NCBI GenBank assembly: GCA_002401765.2
Contig: NVTY02000076.1
Location: 83,381 to 147,380, forward strand
Length of the DNA: 64,000 nucleotides
Direction of reading: 5' to 3'
From: Thiotrichaceae bacterium
Lineage (GTDB): Bacteria > Pseudomonadota > Gammaproteobacteria > SZUA-140
Below are positions 20,101-31,042 of the stretch, one piece after another (within the stretch, counting starts at the first letter, position 1; every line of letters starts with the position of its first letter). The position numbers and the translations under genes were made by a program. Below the pieces are notes generated by a model. That model saw only the letters and a list, made by a program, of their open reading frames with translations. It had not been told where the DNA came from and did not search any database.

Positions 20101-21009
20101 GAATTAGATTATCTGATTTTACCAGGCGGAGAAGAGCGTGGTGAGGCCGATGTTCAGGTCGAACATGGCACTGATCCACGGCAGTTACCCGCCATGGATA
20201 TTCATAGTCGCTTTTTTAGTCATGCTGGGCTGCCTTACGGTCAGCTAACATTGCTAGCGGCACGCGCCCAGAGTGGCCTGCATATTGAGCGGTTGGCATT
20301 ACGCTCACCATGGATGGCGCTGTTGGCGAGTGGTGATTGGCAGGTGCTTAATGGCCAGCAATATTCCTCATTTAATATCGGCGTGAATAGTGATGATTTT
20401 GGAGGAATGCTGGCGAGACTTGATGTTGCGGATAGTATTCGCGAGGGAGAAAGCGAGGTAAATATTATCGCGCGTTGGCCTGGTGCGCCGACGGCCTTCG
20501 CGCTAGAGCAGCTCAGTGGTAATATGCAATTTAAAGTAGAAGATGGGCGCTTGTTGGATATTGAGCCGGGGGCGGGAAGGGTCTTTGGTTTGCTGAGCGT
20601 GCAGGCATTGCCCCGTCGCTTGATGTTGGATTTTAGCGATATGTTTAAAAAGGGCTTCAGTTTTGATCGGATGGCGGGTGACTTCGATATTAATGATGGT
20701 AATGCGAATACCTCAAATTTTAGTATTGTGGGGCCGTCAGCATCGATAACAATGGTTGGGCGAGTGGGATTGGCTGCGAAAGATTACGATCAAACTGTGG
20801 TTGTTGAGCCTCACGTGGGATCGTCACTGCCGGTGGTGGGAGCGGTGGTGAGTAGTCTGGGAACCGGTTTAGTCATATGGGGAGTGCAAAAGTTGTTAAA
20901 TCTTGATGGTGCTGCGCAGGTGAAGTACCGTGTTACTGGGCCGTGGGAGGCGCCGGTGGTCTTACGCGAGGGTGAAACACTACCGAGTAGTGTTGACGAT
21001 GTGCCGTGA
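17116..21009 (+). CDS. yhdP: YhdP family AsmA-like phospholipid transport protein
   Basis: A 1297-residue AsmA-like protein. A single N-terminal membrane helix (VVAVTIMVIALLVSGARLLL) anchors a very long periplasmic part, expected to form a lipid-carrying bridge to the outer membrane. The GTG at 17116 gives MIRR before the helix. The spacing from RR to LVSG equals that in E. coli YhdP (MRR...LVSG), which supports this start. A later ATG at 17134 has a good AGGA site but would lose the arginines. The C-terminal AsmA-like region (LSGNMQFKVEDGRLLDIEPGAG is its core) is typical. It lies between rng and the nitrilase gene. Confidence 0.92.
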   Translation: MIRRTLMNCWTVVAVTIMVIALLVSGARLLLPYMNTFHLQIEKRISQAVGATVEVRWLDASWHGAGPQLKLRGVRVLSGEVELLHFESGSIGLNLLQSLRHRSWQLGELVVSGVELEIMRDEAGGISVTGFAAAASNELSDEQAARKALNEQALLNWLFSQPRMVVEASDIDWRDMMLDGRELHFTDVNFELRNQGDRHQLSGEAVLPIHLGRTLSFALDIRGALDSDDVNDGWDVEGYVEGGELQIAQWLEGQEPSGIRVDDGQLETRLWFEWRDGTMQRVDGELSLRQLLLTPIQRAVDGDSREPMKIDLVSGAYAWQRNAVGWSFSINNFMLGRENRMWPPSQLRIAASGELGGEQVIEAKLGYAEIDDLKSLLVMSDAIDESLRSQLRLFAPSGVLRDSYLHYRRGFVGEEKRYVLTSQFEDIGITAQDKWPGGQGLDGTVFFDNSAGVLVLDSQDATVSMPQLFRGPLAVTALQGDVYWQLNEQGWQIESRSLQLQNSDMALSLDFALKKGKSAAEIALLAEFEAASVANISHYLPVGIMSNSLIEWLDQAIVNGRASAGQAILYGPFDRHFPYDKSDGLFDIRFNLMDGILDYAPGWPRLEEIEAELIFAGGGMEINAVAAKTLGADVTHVSVHIDDFRARPALLEIDGQAQGRTYDALDFVKRSPLNRLFGDFVDEVEVTAGRSKLDLSLKLPLADQPATVAGVVQFDGADIYLSARAVDILDVNGALQFSEKGIEITQAKARLLGMDSMLDAKTMPLSTGGATIFTAVGTATAEDVQRLVDVPLLQHLEGDSQWRAKLTIPAKDVATTGVSLQVSSDLKGMASNLPYPLVKDAQKSAAFMFETVFPRSLDVPLTVQYGRQLNAVFDLDEGMGLQRGAIAFGGLLPVMPRAALISLSGKLEHLSLDEWMPFMSDIDSEGGASGVNSAAVEIKQLNLEIVQLSALGYNFHYTSLDLTQALGTWLGRISSHLMAGNLQIPLDFKRGTLALELDYLILPGGEERGEADVQVEHGTDPRQLPAMDIHSRFFSHAGLPYGQLTLLAARAQSGLHIERLALRSPWMALLASGDWQVLNGQQYSSFNIGVNSDDFGGMLARLDVADSIREGESEVNIIARWPGAPTAFALEQLSGNMQFKVEDGRLLDIEPGAGRVFGLLSVQALPRRLMLDFSDMFKKGFSFDRMAGDFDINDGNANTSNFSIVGPSASITMVGRVGLAAKDYDQTVVVEPHVGSSLPVVGAVVSSLGTGLVIWGVQKLLNLDGAAQVKYRVTGPWEAPVVLREGETLPSSVDDVP

Positions 21010-21051
21010 ACTGGTGTTCTCCGCAGCGAAAATAAGGAAGGGTGTGCGTCC

Positions 21052-21147
21052 GTGGATAATAAAAAGAGAGATGGTTATCTTGATGGTGAGAATAAATTGA
21101 TTCAATTGCGGGAAATTATGTGGTTGCTTGAAGGGGAATCGTTATGA
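21052..21147 (+). CDS. Possible small protein (31 residues) coupled to the nitrilase gene
   Basis: A short open frame starts at a GTG (VDNKKRDGYLDGENKLIQLR...) and ends in TGA overlapping the ATG of the next gene by 4 bp. A purine-rich AAGGAAGGG lies about 10 bp before the GTG. The overlap is typical of translational coupling. I recognise no family. The product is charged, with no signal peptide or membrane helix. It may simply be chance reading in the yhdP-nitrilase gap. Confidence 0.3.
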   Translation: MDNKKRDGYLDGENKLIQLREIMWLLEGESL

Positions 21148-21968
21148 GCCGTGTTGCGGCGATACAAATGGCATCGGGGCCTAATGTTGGGGCTAACCTG
21201 ATAGAGGTAAAGCGATTGATAACGCAGGCGGTCGAGAGCGGTGCGGCATTGATCGTTTTGCCTGAAAACTTTGCCATCATGGGTTTGACGGAAGCGGATA
21301 AGGTTGGCTTGCGTGAAAAAGAGGGTGATGGCCCGATTCAGACATTCCTATCGCAGCAGGCGAAGGACAATGGGGTGTGGATTGTGGCTGGCACGATCCC
21401 TCTGGAGTCCGGTGATGAAAACAGAGTGCGTGCTGCTTGCCTCTTATTTGATGCAGAAGGGCAGCAAGTGGCGCGTTACGATAAGATCCACCTTTTTGAT
21501 GTGATGCTGGAAGAGAATAAAGAGAGTTATATCGAATCAGAGACGATTGAAGCCGGTGATAGCTGCATTGTTGTTGATACGCCGTTTGGCCGGCTTGGTA
21601 TCGCGATTTGTTATGACCTGCGTTTTCCGGAGCTTTTCCGCGTGCTGTTAGACCAAGGGGTGGACATTATTGCAGTGCCATCTGCCTTTACCGCGATTAC
21701 CGGGCGTGCCCACTGGGAGACGTTGGTACGCGCGCGCGCGATTGAAAATTTAAGTTACGTGATCGCAGCGGCTCAGGGTGGTTACCATGTGAATGGTCGT
21801 GAGACCTATGGTGATAGCATGATTGTGGATCCTTGGGGCTCAGTGCTGGACCGGCTGCCAAATGGCTCCGGTGTGATTAGTGCAGAGATTGATCCGCTTA
21901 GGTTGGCGCAGACGCGCCAGAATTTCCCGTCAATCTCGCATCGTAAGCTTTTTTGTGAGATAAAATAA
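21144..21968 (+). CDS. Carbon-nitrogen hydrolase (Nit/nitrilase family)
   Basis: A 274-residue nitrilase-superfamily amidase. The catalytic triad is visible as Glu in [10 protein letters not shown], Lys in YDKIHLFDV and Cys in [12 protein letters not shown]. These motifs fit the Nit1/Nit2-like branch, whose members hydrolyse deaminated glutathione or omega-amides. Substrate cannot be fixed from sequence. It lies between yhdP and tldD, as in Pseudomonas and related genomes. Confidence 0.92.
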   Translation: MSRVAAIQMASGPNVGANLIEVKRLITQAVESGAALIVLPENFAIMGLTEADKVGLREKEGDGPIQTFLSQQAKDNGVWIVAGTIPLESGDENRVRAACLLFDAEGQQVARYDKIHLFDVMLEENKESYIESETIEAGDSCIVVDTPFGRLGIAICYDLRFPELFRVLLDQGVDIIAVPSAFTAITGRAHWETLVRARAIENLSYVIAAAQGGYHVNGRETYGDSMIVDPWGSVLDRLPNGSGVISAEIDPLRLAQTRQNFPSISHRKLFCEIK

Positions 21969-21996
21969 TGAACCATCAACAAGGATATGTGAACGG

Positions 21997-23451
21997 ATGA
22001 ATATACCCATGGATGCTTCGATTGATAGCGTAGCGCAGCAGCTGCTCGCGCCGAGTGGTCTGGATATGAATAATCTGGAGCAGGTACTAGCAAGTATCAT
22101 GACGCATGATGTCGATTATGCCGACCTCTATTTTCAGGCGAGCCGTTTTGAGTCCTGGACGCTGGAAGATGGCATCGTCACCGACGGTGTGCATAGTGTT
22201 GAGCAGGGTGTTGGGGCGCGTGCGGTGAGTGGTGAAAAGAGTGGTTTTGCCTATTCGGATGAAATTGCTCTGTCTCCATTGCAGGAAGCGGCGACAGCGG
22301 CACGCGCGATTGCACGCCAGGGGCAAGACAAAGGGGTCAAGGCGTGGACGCGCAGCGCGGGGCATCGTCTTTATCTGCCGACCGATCCGCTGGGCAGCCT
22401 GGGAGATAAAGCGAAAGTTGAGTTGCTGGAAATGCTGGACCGTGAGGCGCGTCAGTTTGATCCCCGCGTTAAAGAGGTGATTGCATCACTCGCCGGTGGT
22501 TATGATTCGATTTTACTGGCCGCCACTGATGGTACCCATGCGGCTGATGTGCGCCCACTGGTGCGCTTGAATGTGAGCGTGATTGTTGAGCAGGATGGAC
22601 GTCGTGAGCAGGGCAGCGCAGGTGGCGGTTGTCGCCGTGATTATCAATACTTTATTGATGAAGATCGCGGCATTGGCTATGCCAAAGAGGCGGTGCGTCA
22701 GGCGCTGGTTAACCTGGAAGCGAAGCCGGCACCGGCAGGCACGATGCAGGTGGTGCTAGGTTCTGGTTGGCCCGGTATCTTGTTGCATGAAGCGATTGGC
22801 CACGGCCTTGAAGGAGACTTCAATCGTAAAGGGACCTCGGCATTTTCGGGTTGTGTCGGAGAGCGAGTGGCCTCTGATCTTTGCACCGTGGTGGATGACG
22901 GTACGCTGGAGCATCGTCGTGGCTCGTTGAATGTGGATGATGAAGGGGTGCCGTCTGAAAACACTGTACTGATCGAAAAGGGCGTCCTCAAAGGCTATAT
23001 GCAGGACAAGCTCAATGCGCGTCTGATGGGGGTTGCATCAACCGGTAATGGGCGTCGTGAATCTTATGCGCATCTACCGATGCCGCGTATGACCAACACT
23101 TATATGCTACCGGGACAGCATGCACCGGAAGAGATTATCGCATCGGTTAAAAATGGTCTCTATGCAGTGAATTTTGGTGGTGGACAGGTGGACATTACCT
23201 CTGGCAAGTTTGTCTTCTCTGCCAGTGAAGCCTACATGATCGAAGATGGCAAAATTACTTATCCTGTTAAAGGGGCAACCTTAATCGGTAATGGTCCAGA
23301 TGTATTGCAACGTGTGACCATGGTCGGCAATGACCTTGCGCTAGACCCCGGTGTCGGCACCTGCGGCAAAGAGGGGCAGAGTGTACCGGTGGGCGTTGGT
23401 CAGCCAACGCTGCTGGTGGATGGCCTCACGGTGGGAGGGACTGACGTATGA
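21997..23451 (+). CDS. tldD: Metalloprotease TldD
   Basis: A 484-residue subunit of the TldD/TldE heterodimeric metalloprotease, which degrades unfolded peptides and processes some modified peptides such as microcin B17. The zinc motif HExxxH is [13 protein letters not shown], at about residue 264. The N-terminal domain and the C-terminal [21 protein letters not shown] segment are typical of TldD. Its stop overlaps the pmbA start by 4 bp, so the two subunits should be made together. Confidence 0.96.
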   Translation: MNIPMDASIDSVAQQLLAPSGLDMNNLEQVLASIMTHDVDYADLYFQASRFESWTLEDGIVTDGVHSVEQGVGARAVSGEKSGFAYSDEIALSPLQEAATAARAIARQGQDKGVKAWTRSAGHRLYLPTDPLGSLGDKAKVELLEMLDREARQFDPRVKEVIASLAGGYDSILLAATDGTHAADVRPLVRLNVSVIVEQDGRREQGSAGGGCRRDYQYFIDEDRGIGYAKEAVRQALVNLEAKPAPAGTMQVVLGSGWPGILLHEAIGHGLEGDFNRKGTSAFSGCVGERVASDLCTVVDDGTLEHRRGSLNVDDEGVPSENTVLIEKGVLKGYMQDKLNARLMGVASTGNGRRESYAHLPMPRMTNTYMLPGQHAPEEIIASVKNGLYAVNFGGGQVDITSGKFVFSASEAYMIEDGKITYPVKGATLIGNGPDVLQRVTMVGNDLALDPGVGTCGKEGQSVPVGVGQPTLLVDGLTVGGTDV

Positions 23452-24785
23452 GCCACGATATAATAAAAGATCAGGCATCACTGGAGTCTGTCGCCGCGCA
23501 AGTACTAGAACTGGCGAAGGCGCAGGGGGCTAGCGCCGCTGAGGCCGCGCTGAGTGAAGAGCTAGGCTTGTCCGTTAATGTACGTCTTGGTGATGTTGAG
23601 ACGATTGAGTTTAATAAAGACAAAGGCCTTGGCATTACGGTCTATTTTGGTCAGCGTAAAGGCACCGCGAGTACCGGTGATTTTTCAACGGGAGCGCTGG
23701 AAGATGCGGTGCGCGCTGCGTGCAGCATTGCCACTTTTACTGCGGAAGACCCCTATGCGGGGCTGGCCGATGCCGATCGCATGGCGACCGAGATCCCCGA
23801 TCTTGATCTTTATTACCCGTGGGATGTGTCACCGGAAACAGCGATTGAGTTGGCCACTGAATGTGAAGATGCGGCGCGTGGATACGATGAGCGCATCTCG
23901 AATTCTGAAGGCGCGAGTCTCTCCAGCCATGAAGGAACGCGCGTTTACGCCAACAGCCATGGTTTTATGGGTGGTTACTCAACCTCGCGTCACAGCATGA
24001 GTTGCAGTGTGATCGTTGAAGACGACAACGGCATGCAGCGTGATTACTGGTATTCAGTCGCACGTGATCGGCATGACCTTGAGGCGGCCGCAGCGATTGG
24101 CGAAAAGACGGCAGCAAGAACATTACAGCGTCTCGGTGGCCGGCGCATTGATACCTGCAAGGTACCCGTGTTGTTTTCTGCCGATGTTGCGGGCAGCTTG
24201 GTATCGCATATGATCTCTGGCATTCGTGGCGGTTCACTTTATCGCAAATCTTCTTTTTTACTGGATAAGTTGGGCGAACAAATTTTCCCAGCGTTTGTTC
24301 ACATTCACGAACGCCCGCATATGAAAAAAGTACTCGGTAGTGCACCATATGATAGCGAAGGTGTTGCGACCTATGAGCGAGACCTGGTGCGTGATGGCGT
24401 CTTACAGAGTTACGTACTGGATAGTTACTCGGCGCGTAAGCTGAAGATGGAAAGTACCGGCAATTCAGGTGGCGTACACAATGTGCTGATTGAGCCAGGT
24501 GAACTGGATCAAGCGGCGCTACTGCGTGAGATGGGCACGGGACTGTTGGTCACGGAACTGCTGGGGATGGGGGTGAACATCGTGACCGGTGATTACTCCC
24601 GTGGTGCGGCTGGCTTTTGGGTTGAAAATGGCGTGATCGCCTATCCGGTGGATGAAATCACCATCGCCAGCCATCTGGGTGATATGTTTATGCAGCTACA
24701 GGCGGTCGGCAATGATATTGATCATCGCAGTAACATCAAGTGTGGTTCGCTGCTGATCGATGCGATGACCATCGCAGGTTCGTAG
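23448..24785 (+). CDS. pmbA: Metalloprotease subunit PmbA (TldE)
   Basis: A 445-residue partner of TldD. It has the family layout but no HExxxH, as expected for TldE, which supplies the other half of the protease chamber. Motifs include [17 protein letters not shown] near the N-terminus and [13 protein letters not shown] and [12 protein letters not shown] in the C-terminal half. The start overlaps tldD by ATGA. It is followed within 30 bp by the mla operon. Confidence 0.95.
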   Translation: MSHDIIKDQASLESVAAQVLELAKAQGASAAEAALSEELGLSVNVRLGDVETIEFNKDKGLGITVYFGQRKGTASTGDFSTGALEDAVRAACSIATFTAEDPYAGLADADRMATEIPDLDLYYPWDVSPETAIELATECEDAARGYDERISNSEGASLSSHEGTRVYANSHGFMGGYSTSRHSMSCSVIVEDDNGMQRDYWYSVARDRHDLEAAAAIGEKTAARTLQRLGGRRIDTCKVPVLFSADVAGSLVSHMISGIRGGSLYRKSSFLLDKLGEQIFPAFVHIHERPHMKKVLGSAPYDSEGVATYERDLVRDGVLQSYVLDSYSARKLKMESTGNSGGVHNVLIEPGELDQAALLREMGTGLLVTELLGMGVNIVTGDYSRGAAGFWVENGVIAYPVDEITIASHLGDMFMQLQAVGNDIDHRSNIKCGSLLIDAMTIAGS

Positions 24786-24812
24786 TTTTTAATTAAATTG
24801 ATCACTTTCTCC

Positions 24813-25628
24813 ATGGCGAATACAAAAAACAATCTGGTTGAAGCGCGTGGGCTGACCTTTCAGTTCGGTTCGCGCACCATCTTTGACGGCATCGATCTCG
24901 ATTTGCAGCGTGGCAAGGTGACGGCGATTATGGGGCCGAGTGGCACCGGTAAAACGACACTGCTGCGTTTGATCGGCGGCCAAATTCGCCCCACCGCAGG
25001 CACTCTCCATGTGGATGGTCAAAATGTGCCGGGTCTATCGCGGCGAGACCTATTCGAGTTGCGGAAACGCATGGGGATGCTTTTTCAGAGTGGTGCATTG
25101 CTGACCGATCTCTCGGTGTTCGACAATGTTGCCTTTCCGCTGCGTGAGCATTCTGGCTTGCCAGAGACAATGGTGCGTGACCTGGTGTTGATGAAACTAG
25201 AGGCCGTCGGGTTACGCGGTGCACAGCGACTGATGCCAAGTGAACTGTCGGGTGGCATGGCGCGACGGGTGGCATTGGCACGCGCGATTGCGCTGGATCC
25301 GATGATGATTATGTATGACGAACCTTTTACCGGGCAGGACCCAATCTCAATGGGCGTGTTGGTTAAATTGATTCGTAATTTGAATGAAGTGCTGGGGTTG
25401 ACCAGCATTATCGTCTCACACGATGTTGCCGAGACCGCCGCGATTGCGGACTATATCTATGTGCTGTCGCAAGGCAAGGTGGTGGGGCATGGGACGCCGC
25501 ATGAACTACATCAATCAGAGTCCGAATGGGTGCGCCAGTTTATGAACGGGGCGCCAGATGGGCCGGTGCCATTTCATTACCCTGCTGCTGATTATGCCGC
25601 AGAATTACTGTCACGAGAGGGATCTTGA
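24813..25628 (+). CDS. mlaF: Mla transporter ATPase MlaF
   Basis: A 271-residue ABC ATPase of the inner membrane MlaFEDB complex, which moves phospholipids between the inner membrane and periplasmic carriers. Walker A is GPSGTGKT at residues 41-48, the signature is [17 protein letters not shown] and Walker B is [14 protein letters not shown] use the ATG at 24813 ([14 protein letters not shown]) over an in-frame TTG 15 bp earlier; neither has a clear ribosome site. It is the first gene of the mlaF-E-D-tolC-C-B run. Confidence 0.94.
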   Translation: MANTKNNLVEARGLTFQFGSRTIFDGIDLDLQRGKVTAIMGPSGTGKTTLLRLIGGQIRPTAGTLHVDGQNVPGLSRRDLFELRKRMGMLFQSGALLTDLSVFDNVAFPLREHSGLPETMVRDLVLMKLEAVGLRGAQRLMPSELSGGMARRVALARAIALDPMMIMYDEPFTGQDPISMGVLVKLIRNLNEVLGLTSIIVSHDVAETAAIADYIYVLSQGKVVGHGTPHELHQSESEWVRQFMNGAPDGPVPFHYPAADYAAELLSREGS

Positions 25629-26407
25629 TGGCGATTTTTCAGCAGTTGGGAAGTCGCACGCTGGCATTTTTTCAGCGTCTGGGCCGTGCCAATATTTTTT
25701 TATGGGCGGTGCTATGTGGTATGCCGGGTCTCATATTCCGCCTGCGGCTATTGATTCAGCAGGTCTTTTCGGTTGGTGTATTATCGCTGGTGATCATCGT
25801 GGTGGCGGGGCTATTTGTTGGCATGGTGCTGGGCCTGCAGGGGTATTACACGCTGGTTGATTTTGGCGCCGAGGATTCGCTCGGTGTGATGGTGGCGCTA
25901 TCATTGGTACGAGAACTTGGGCCAGTAGTGGCTGGGCTGTTGTTTGCAGGGCGCGCTGGTTCGGCGTTGACTGCTGAGATCGGTTTAATGAAAGCGACCG
26001 AGCAACTCTCCGGGATGGAGATGATGGCGGTTGATCCCATAAAAAGAATCATTGCGCCGCGTTTTCTCGCGGGCGTCTTGTCGATGCCGTTACTGGCCGC
26101 GATCTTTAGCGCGTTAGGTGTGATGGGCGGTTATCTTGCCGGGGTGGGTTTGTTGGGCGTTGACGAAGGTGCCTTCTGGTCTCAAATGCGCAGTAGTGTC
26201 GACTTTAATGACGACATTATGAGCGGCATAATCAAGAGTATTGTGTTTGGCGCGGTGGTGACATGGATTGCTGTTTTTGAAGGCTATGATGCAGTGCCGA
26301 CCTCCGAAGGGGTGAGTCGTGCCACCACACGTACGGTGGTGCATGCCTCGTTGGCAGTGCTGGGGCTCGATTTTCTCTTGACTGCCCTGATGTTTGGCGA
26401 AGTATAA
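25628..26407 (+). CDS. mlaE: Mla transporter permease MlaE
   Basis: A 259-residue MlaE/permease family protein with about five or six membrane helices. It has the conserved coupling region [24 protein letters not shown] and the following [13 protein letters not shown]. Its ATG shares one base with the mlaF stop (TGATG), so translation is coupled. With MlaF and MlaD it forms the inner membrane phospholipid transporter. Confidence 0.95.
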   Translation: MAIFQQLGSRTLAFFQRLGRANIFLWAVLCGMPGLIFRLRLLIQQVFSVGVLSLVIIVVAGLFVGMVLGLQGYYTLVDFGAEDSLGVMVALSLVRELGPVVAGLLFAGRAGSALTAEIGLMKATEQLSGMEMMAVDPIKRIIAPRFLAGVLSMPLLAAIFSALGVMGGYLAGVGLLGVDEGAFWSQMRSSVDFNDDIMSGIIKSIVFGAVVTWIAVFEGYDAVPTSEGVSRATTRTVVHASLAVLGLDFLLTALMFGEV

Positions 26408-26435
26408 AAAAAGTTTGGGATTAAAGGATGTTGAT

Positions 26436-26909
26436 ATGCAAAACACACGACTAGTTGAGATATCGGTGGGGATCTTCGTCGCAGCGGGCATCGCGGCGTT
26501 CTTTATGTTGGGACTGAAAGTCAGTAACTTCAATGCCTTTTCTGATGTCGACGGCTATGAGGTACGCGCTCAGTTTGAGAATATTGGCGGCCTTAAGGTG
26601 CTCTCTTCTGTTAGCGTGGGCGGGGTGAAGATTGGCCGAGTGACGTCGATCGCTTTTGATCAGGAAGATTATGAAGCGGTTGTCACGATGGCGATTGACC
26701 CACAATACAACCGCCTGCCGATGGATACCTCCGCGAGTATATTCACCTCGGGCCTACTGGGTGAGCAATATGTCGGTTTTGAACCGGGTGGTGAAGAGGC
26801 GTTCCTGCAAGAGGGCGATACGATCTTCTTGACTCAGTCCGCGATTGTGCTGGAGCAGGTGATTGGCCAGTTCATGTTTAGCAAGGCGTCGGAGGGGGCG
26901 GGCGAGTAA
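26436..26909 (+). CDS. mlaD: Mla lipid-binding MCE protein MlaD
   Basis: A 157-residue protein with one N-terminal membrane helix (VEISVGIFVAAGIAAFFMLGL) and one MCE domain (VRAQFENIGGLKVLSSVSVGGVKIG). MlaD forms a hexameric periplasmic ring with a hydrophobic pore on the MlaFE core. I start at the ATG at 26436 because AAAGGA lies 7 bp upstream. An earlier frame start would overlap mlaE. The stop overlaps the next start (TAATG). Confidence 0.94.
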   Translation: MQNTRLVEISVGIFVAAGIAAFFMLGLKVSNFNAFSDVDGYEVRAQFENIGGLKVLSSVSVGGVKIGRVTSIAFDQEDYEAVVTMAIDPQYNRLPMDTSASIFTSGLLGEQYVGFEPGGEEAFLQEGDTIFLTQSAIVLEQVIGQFMFSKASEGAGE

Positions 26910-28291
26910 TGCACTTGCAATCACTTTTTAGGCGCAGCTTGTCTGTCTCCGCACTGTTGGCTGCGGTGACGGCTAGTTCGTTGGCGCTAGCGGCGGAACC
27001 TGCGCAAAGTATTGTGTTGTCGTTGGATGAGGCGGTTGAGCGTGCGCTGGCAACTGATCCGCGTATCGAAGAGCGCCTGCATCTGGTGAACAAGGCGCGT
27101 GCGTTATTGCAGCGCGCAGAAGGTAGCGATGATCTCATCTTTGATGTGAATGCCTTTGTTGGTTTGACCACTCAGGTGGCGGGCGGTTTTTTTGAGCCCG
27201 GTACGGGCACGCCGCGTTCTGATAAATATGAGTATAACGGTCTCACTTCGTGGACATCGCTGCAGTTTAGTATTATCAAACCGCTCTATACCTTTGGTAA
27301 GATTGAGCACTTCTCTGCTGCGGCGAAAGGTAATATTGCCGTCAAAAAAGAGGATGTACGACTTCAGCGTGCAGAGACTACCCTTGATGTGACCCGCGCC
27401 TATTATGGTTACCTGACGGCGCGTGATACGCGGTATCTGTTTGAAGATGTAGAAGGGCGCCTGCAAAAATCGCAGGATCTGGTTGAACGCTGGATTGATG
27501 AGGCGCGTGGCGATGTGCGCCAGGCGGATCTCTATGCCTTGCAGAGTGGCATGGCGGTTGTGAGGCGATACCATGCCACGGCTGAGTCGGTTGAGGCGAT
27601 TGCGTTAGCGGGATTAAAAATGTTGGTGGGGATCAATCGTGATGTGGCGCTTGAGTTGGCGGACTCGCGTATTCGACCGGTGGATCTGCCGCTGGATACG
27701 TTGGAAGCACTTCAACAGATGGCGTTGGAACGACGCCCAGAAATGAGCCAGCTGGCGGCGGGGTTGCAGGCGCGGCGCTCACTGGTGGCGGCACATCGAG
27801 CCGGAAAGCTGCCCAATATTTACGCGGGAATTGCGGGCATGGCCGCGCACTCACCGAAGCGAGAAAAATTAGAAAACCCTTACGTATATGACCCGTTTAA
27901 TGATTACGGTGCAACACCATTAGTGGGGGTCAAATGGAACTGGGCAACGGGTGTGCAGGCAGCTGAAGTGGCTGAGGCGAATGCGGCATTGGCCGCGTTG
28001 ACCGCGCGAGCTTCATTTGCGCAGCAGGGAATTCCCTTTCAGGTCGCAGAGCAGTTTCACCATGTACAGGGTCACTATAAGGCAGTCACTGAGCTCAAAG
28101 AGGGCAGTCGTGCGGCGCGACGCTGGATGGTGAGCCGCTATGTCGACTTTGAGGCGGGGTTTGAGGAGGCGGAGGCCGTGCTAACCGCTTTTCAGGGGTA
28201 TGTGCTGATTTATAGCGATTATCTGATGGCGGTTAATCACTATAATATGCATGTTGCGCGTCTGCGCCATGTCACAGGGGATTATTTATGA
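26909..28291 (+). CDS. TolC family outer membrane protein inside the mla operon
   Basis: A 460-residue protein with a signal peptide (MHLQSLFRRSLSVSALLAAVTASSLALA, cut before AEPAQ). Two repeats of long alpha-helical sequence fit the TolC/OEP fold: a trimeric outer membrane barrel with a periplasmic helical tunnel. Motifs such as SLDEAVERALATDPRI and ALQQMALERRPEMSQL are typical of the family. It is fused into the operon by 1- and 4-bp overlaps with mlaD and mlaC. In E. coli no TolC protein is part of Mla; the outer membrane partner there is MlaA, which is not seen here. It may be an export duct for this lipid system or an unrelated passenger. Confidence 0.88.
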   Translation: MHLQSLFRRSLSVSALLAAVTASSLALAAEPAQSIVLSLDEAVERALATDPRIEERLHLVNKARALLQRAEGSDDLIFDVNAFVGLTTQVAGGFFEPGTGTPRSDKYEYNGLTSWTSLQFSIIKPLYTFGKIEHFSAAAKGNIAVKKEDVRLQRAETTLDVTRAYYGYLTARDTRYLFEDVEGRLQKSQDLVERWIDEARGDVRQADLYALQSGMAVVRRYHATAESVEAIALAGLKMLVGINRDVALELADSRIRPVDLPLDTLEALQQMALERRPEMSQLAAGLQARRSLVAAHRAGKLPNIYAGIAGMAAHSPKREKLENPYVYDPFNDYGATPLVGVKWNWATGVQAAEVAEANAALAALTARASFAQQGIPFQVAEQFHHVQGHYKAVTELKEGSRAARRWMVSRYVDFEAGFEEAEAVLTAFQGYVLIYSDYLMAVNHYNMHVARLRHVTGDYL

Positions 28292-28908
28292 AACGGTTGT
28301 TAACTATTGTCTGTTTATCTCTTTTCACGTGGTTGCCTGTCGGTGCGGTAGGAGCCAATGCACCGGCGCAGCAGTTAGTGATTGATACCACAACCAAACT
28401 GTTGGCGCTGATTGAATCTGAGCGAGAACAGATTACGGCACGCCCGGTCTATATTTACGAATTGGTCGAGGGCACTATTTTTCCTCATTTTGACTTTGAG
28501 CGTATGGGGCGGCTAGTGCTGGGTAAACACTGGCGCAAGGCGAGCAAAACGCAGCGCGAGCAGTTTGTCAAAGAGTTTAGTTTCTTGCTGGTACGTACCT
28601 ATGCGACTGCAATGATGGACTACACCGGGCAGGAGGTGATCTACCTGCCTTATCGTGAAGGGAAAAAGAAAGACGATGTGCTGGTCAGAACGGAGATCGA
28701 TCAAAAAGGTGGCTTTCCGATACCGATCGATTACAACCTGCATCTGAAAGAGGGTGAGTGGAAGGTCTATAACGTCAAGATCGATGCGGTGAGCCTGGTG
28801 TTGAACTATCGCACTACTTTTTCGGGTGAAATCCGCAAATTGAAAGGGATCGACGGTTTGATCGCTCAGTTGCAAAAGCGCAATCAGGCTGCGCGTAATG
28901 GCCAGTAA
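28288..28908 (+). CDS. mlaC: Periplasmic phospholipid-binding protein MlaC
   Basis: A 206-residue MlaC/Ttg2D family protein with a signal peptide (MKRLLTIVCLSLFTWLPVGAVG). The core has FPHFDFERMGRLVLGKHWRKAS and the lipid-pocket strand region VYNVKIDAVSLVLNYR, both characteristic. It ferries phospholipid between the outer membrane and MlaFEDB. It begins in the TolC-family gene's stop (ATGA) and overlaps mlaB by 11 bp, so the whole block is one coupled operon. Confidence 0.95.
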   Translation: MKRLLTIVCLSLFTWLPVGAVGANAPAQQLVIDTTTKLLALIESEREQITARPVYIYELVEGTIFPHFDFERMGRLVLGKHWRKASKTQREQFVKEFSFLLVRTYATAMMDYTGQEVIYLPYREGKKKDDVLVRTEIDQKGGFPIPIDYNLHLKEGEWKVYNVKIDAVSLVLNYRTTFSGEIRKLKGIDGLIAQLQKRNQAARNGQ

Positions 28909-29233
28909 TAGTGCTGGGGCGCAGCTTGAATCTCAGCCTGATGGGGTGTTTCTGTTGTCAGGCGAACTGAGTTTTGCCAGTGTGCCGGGCGTGCTGCGGG
29001 CGAGCCAGCCATTACTTACGAGTGGTATTGAGCGTGATGTCGCTATCACGATCGATTTGCAGGGGGTTGGCCGCAGCGATAGCGCCGGTATTGCCCTGTT
29101 GGTGGAATGGGCGCGTAATGCTAACTATCAAAATAGTGAAATTACCTTTCTCAATATTCCGCCTCAGATGCTGGCACTAGCCCGCCTGAGCGGCCTTGAG
29201 GCGGTTTTGGGCTTGTCCCCAATACCCTCGTAG
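28898..29233 (+). CDS. mlaB: STAS-domain protein MlaB
   Basis: A 111-residue single STAS domain. The key motif DLQGVGRSDSAGIALLVEW holds the serine/aspartate loop seen in anti-sigma-factor antagonist folds. MlaB binds MlaF on the cytoplasmic side and is needed for stability and activity of the MlaFEDB complex. It is the last gene of the mla run, before a gap of about 150 bp and ibaG. Confidence 0.92.
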   Translation: MASNSAGAQLESQPDGVFLLSGELSFASVPGVLRASQPLLTSGIERDVAITIDLQGVGRSDSAGIALLVEWARNANYQNSEITFLNIPPQMLALARLSGLEAVLGLSPIPS

Positions 29234-29381
29234 CGTGTTATTGCGCTTAAAAAATGGCGCTGTTGGCGCTAATCATCTCGTTTTGCAGTATTTTCTGCTA
29301 CCATAGCGCGATATTTTTACCATAAACAGAACAGCCGAAGGTGATGCAAATCGCGTGCTGGTTGGTGAGCGAGATTTTTTG

Positions 29382-29636
29382 ATGCAAATTGATGAAATAA
29401 AAAAGATGATTGAGGCTGGAATGCCAGACAGCCAGGTGAGTTTGAGTGGTGATGGTACCCATTTTGAGGCGGTAGTCATCAGCGACTCCTTTGAAGGCAA
29501 AGGGATGTTGCAGCAGCATCGGATGGTCTACGCTACGTTGGGTGACAATATTGAAAATGCCTCGATACATGCGCTTTCAATGAAGACCTATACCCCGGCT
29601 CAGTGGGAAGATGTACAGAAGCGCAGGGTGCTTTAG
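29382..29636 (+). CDS. ibaG: BolA family protein IbaG
   Basis: An 84-residue BolA-like protein (YrbA/IbaG). It has the conserved stretch DGTHFEAVVISDSFEGKGMLQQHRMVYATLG, including the histidine used with monothiol glutaredoxin to hold a [2Fe-2S] cluster. The start is the ATG at 29382 (MQIDEIKKMIEAG). Its place between mlaB and murA is conserved in gammaproteobacteria, consistent with links to iron-sulfur and envelope homeostasis. Confidence 0.94.
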   Translation: MQIDEIKKMIEAGMPDSQVSLSGDGTHFEAVVISDSFEGKGMLQQHRMVYATLGDNIENASIHALSMKTYTPAQWEDVQKRRVL

Positions 29637-29708
29637 TTTCGATTAAAGTGAAGGCCTCTGTCTTCATCTGGGGCTTCACCCGCTACATTTTGATAATGGT
29701 CTATTTAA

Positions 29709-30977
<1,269 letters not shown>

Positions 30978-31042
30978 AGCCGGGATTGAAAGCGAATTAA
31001 ATAGCAGTTTAATCAATTGCGAAATGAATGTGAACAAATGAC

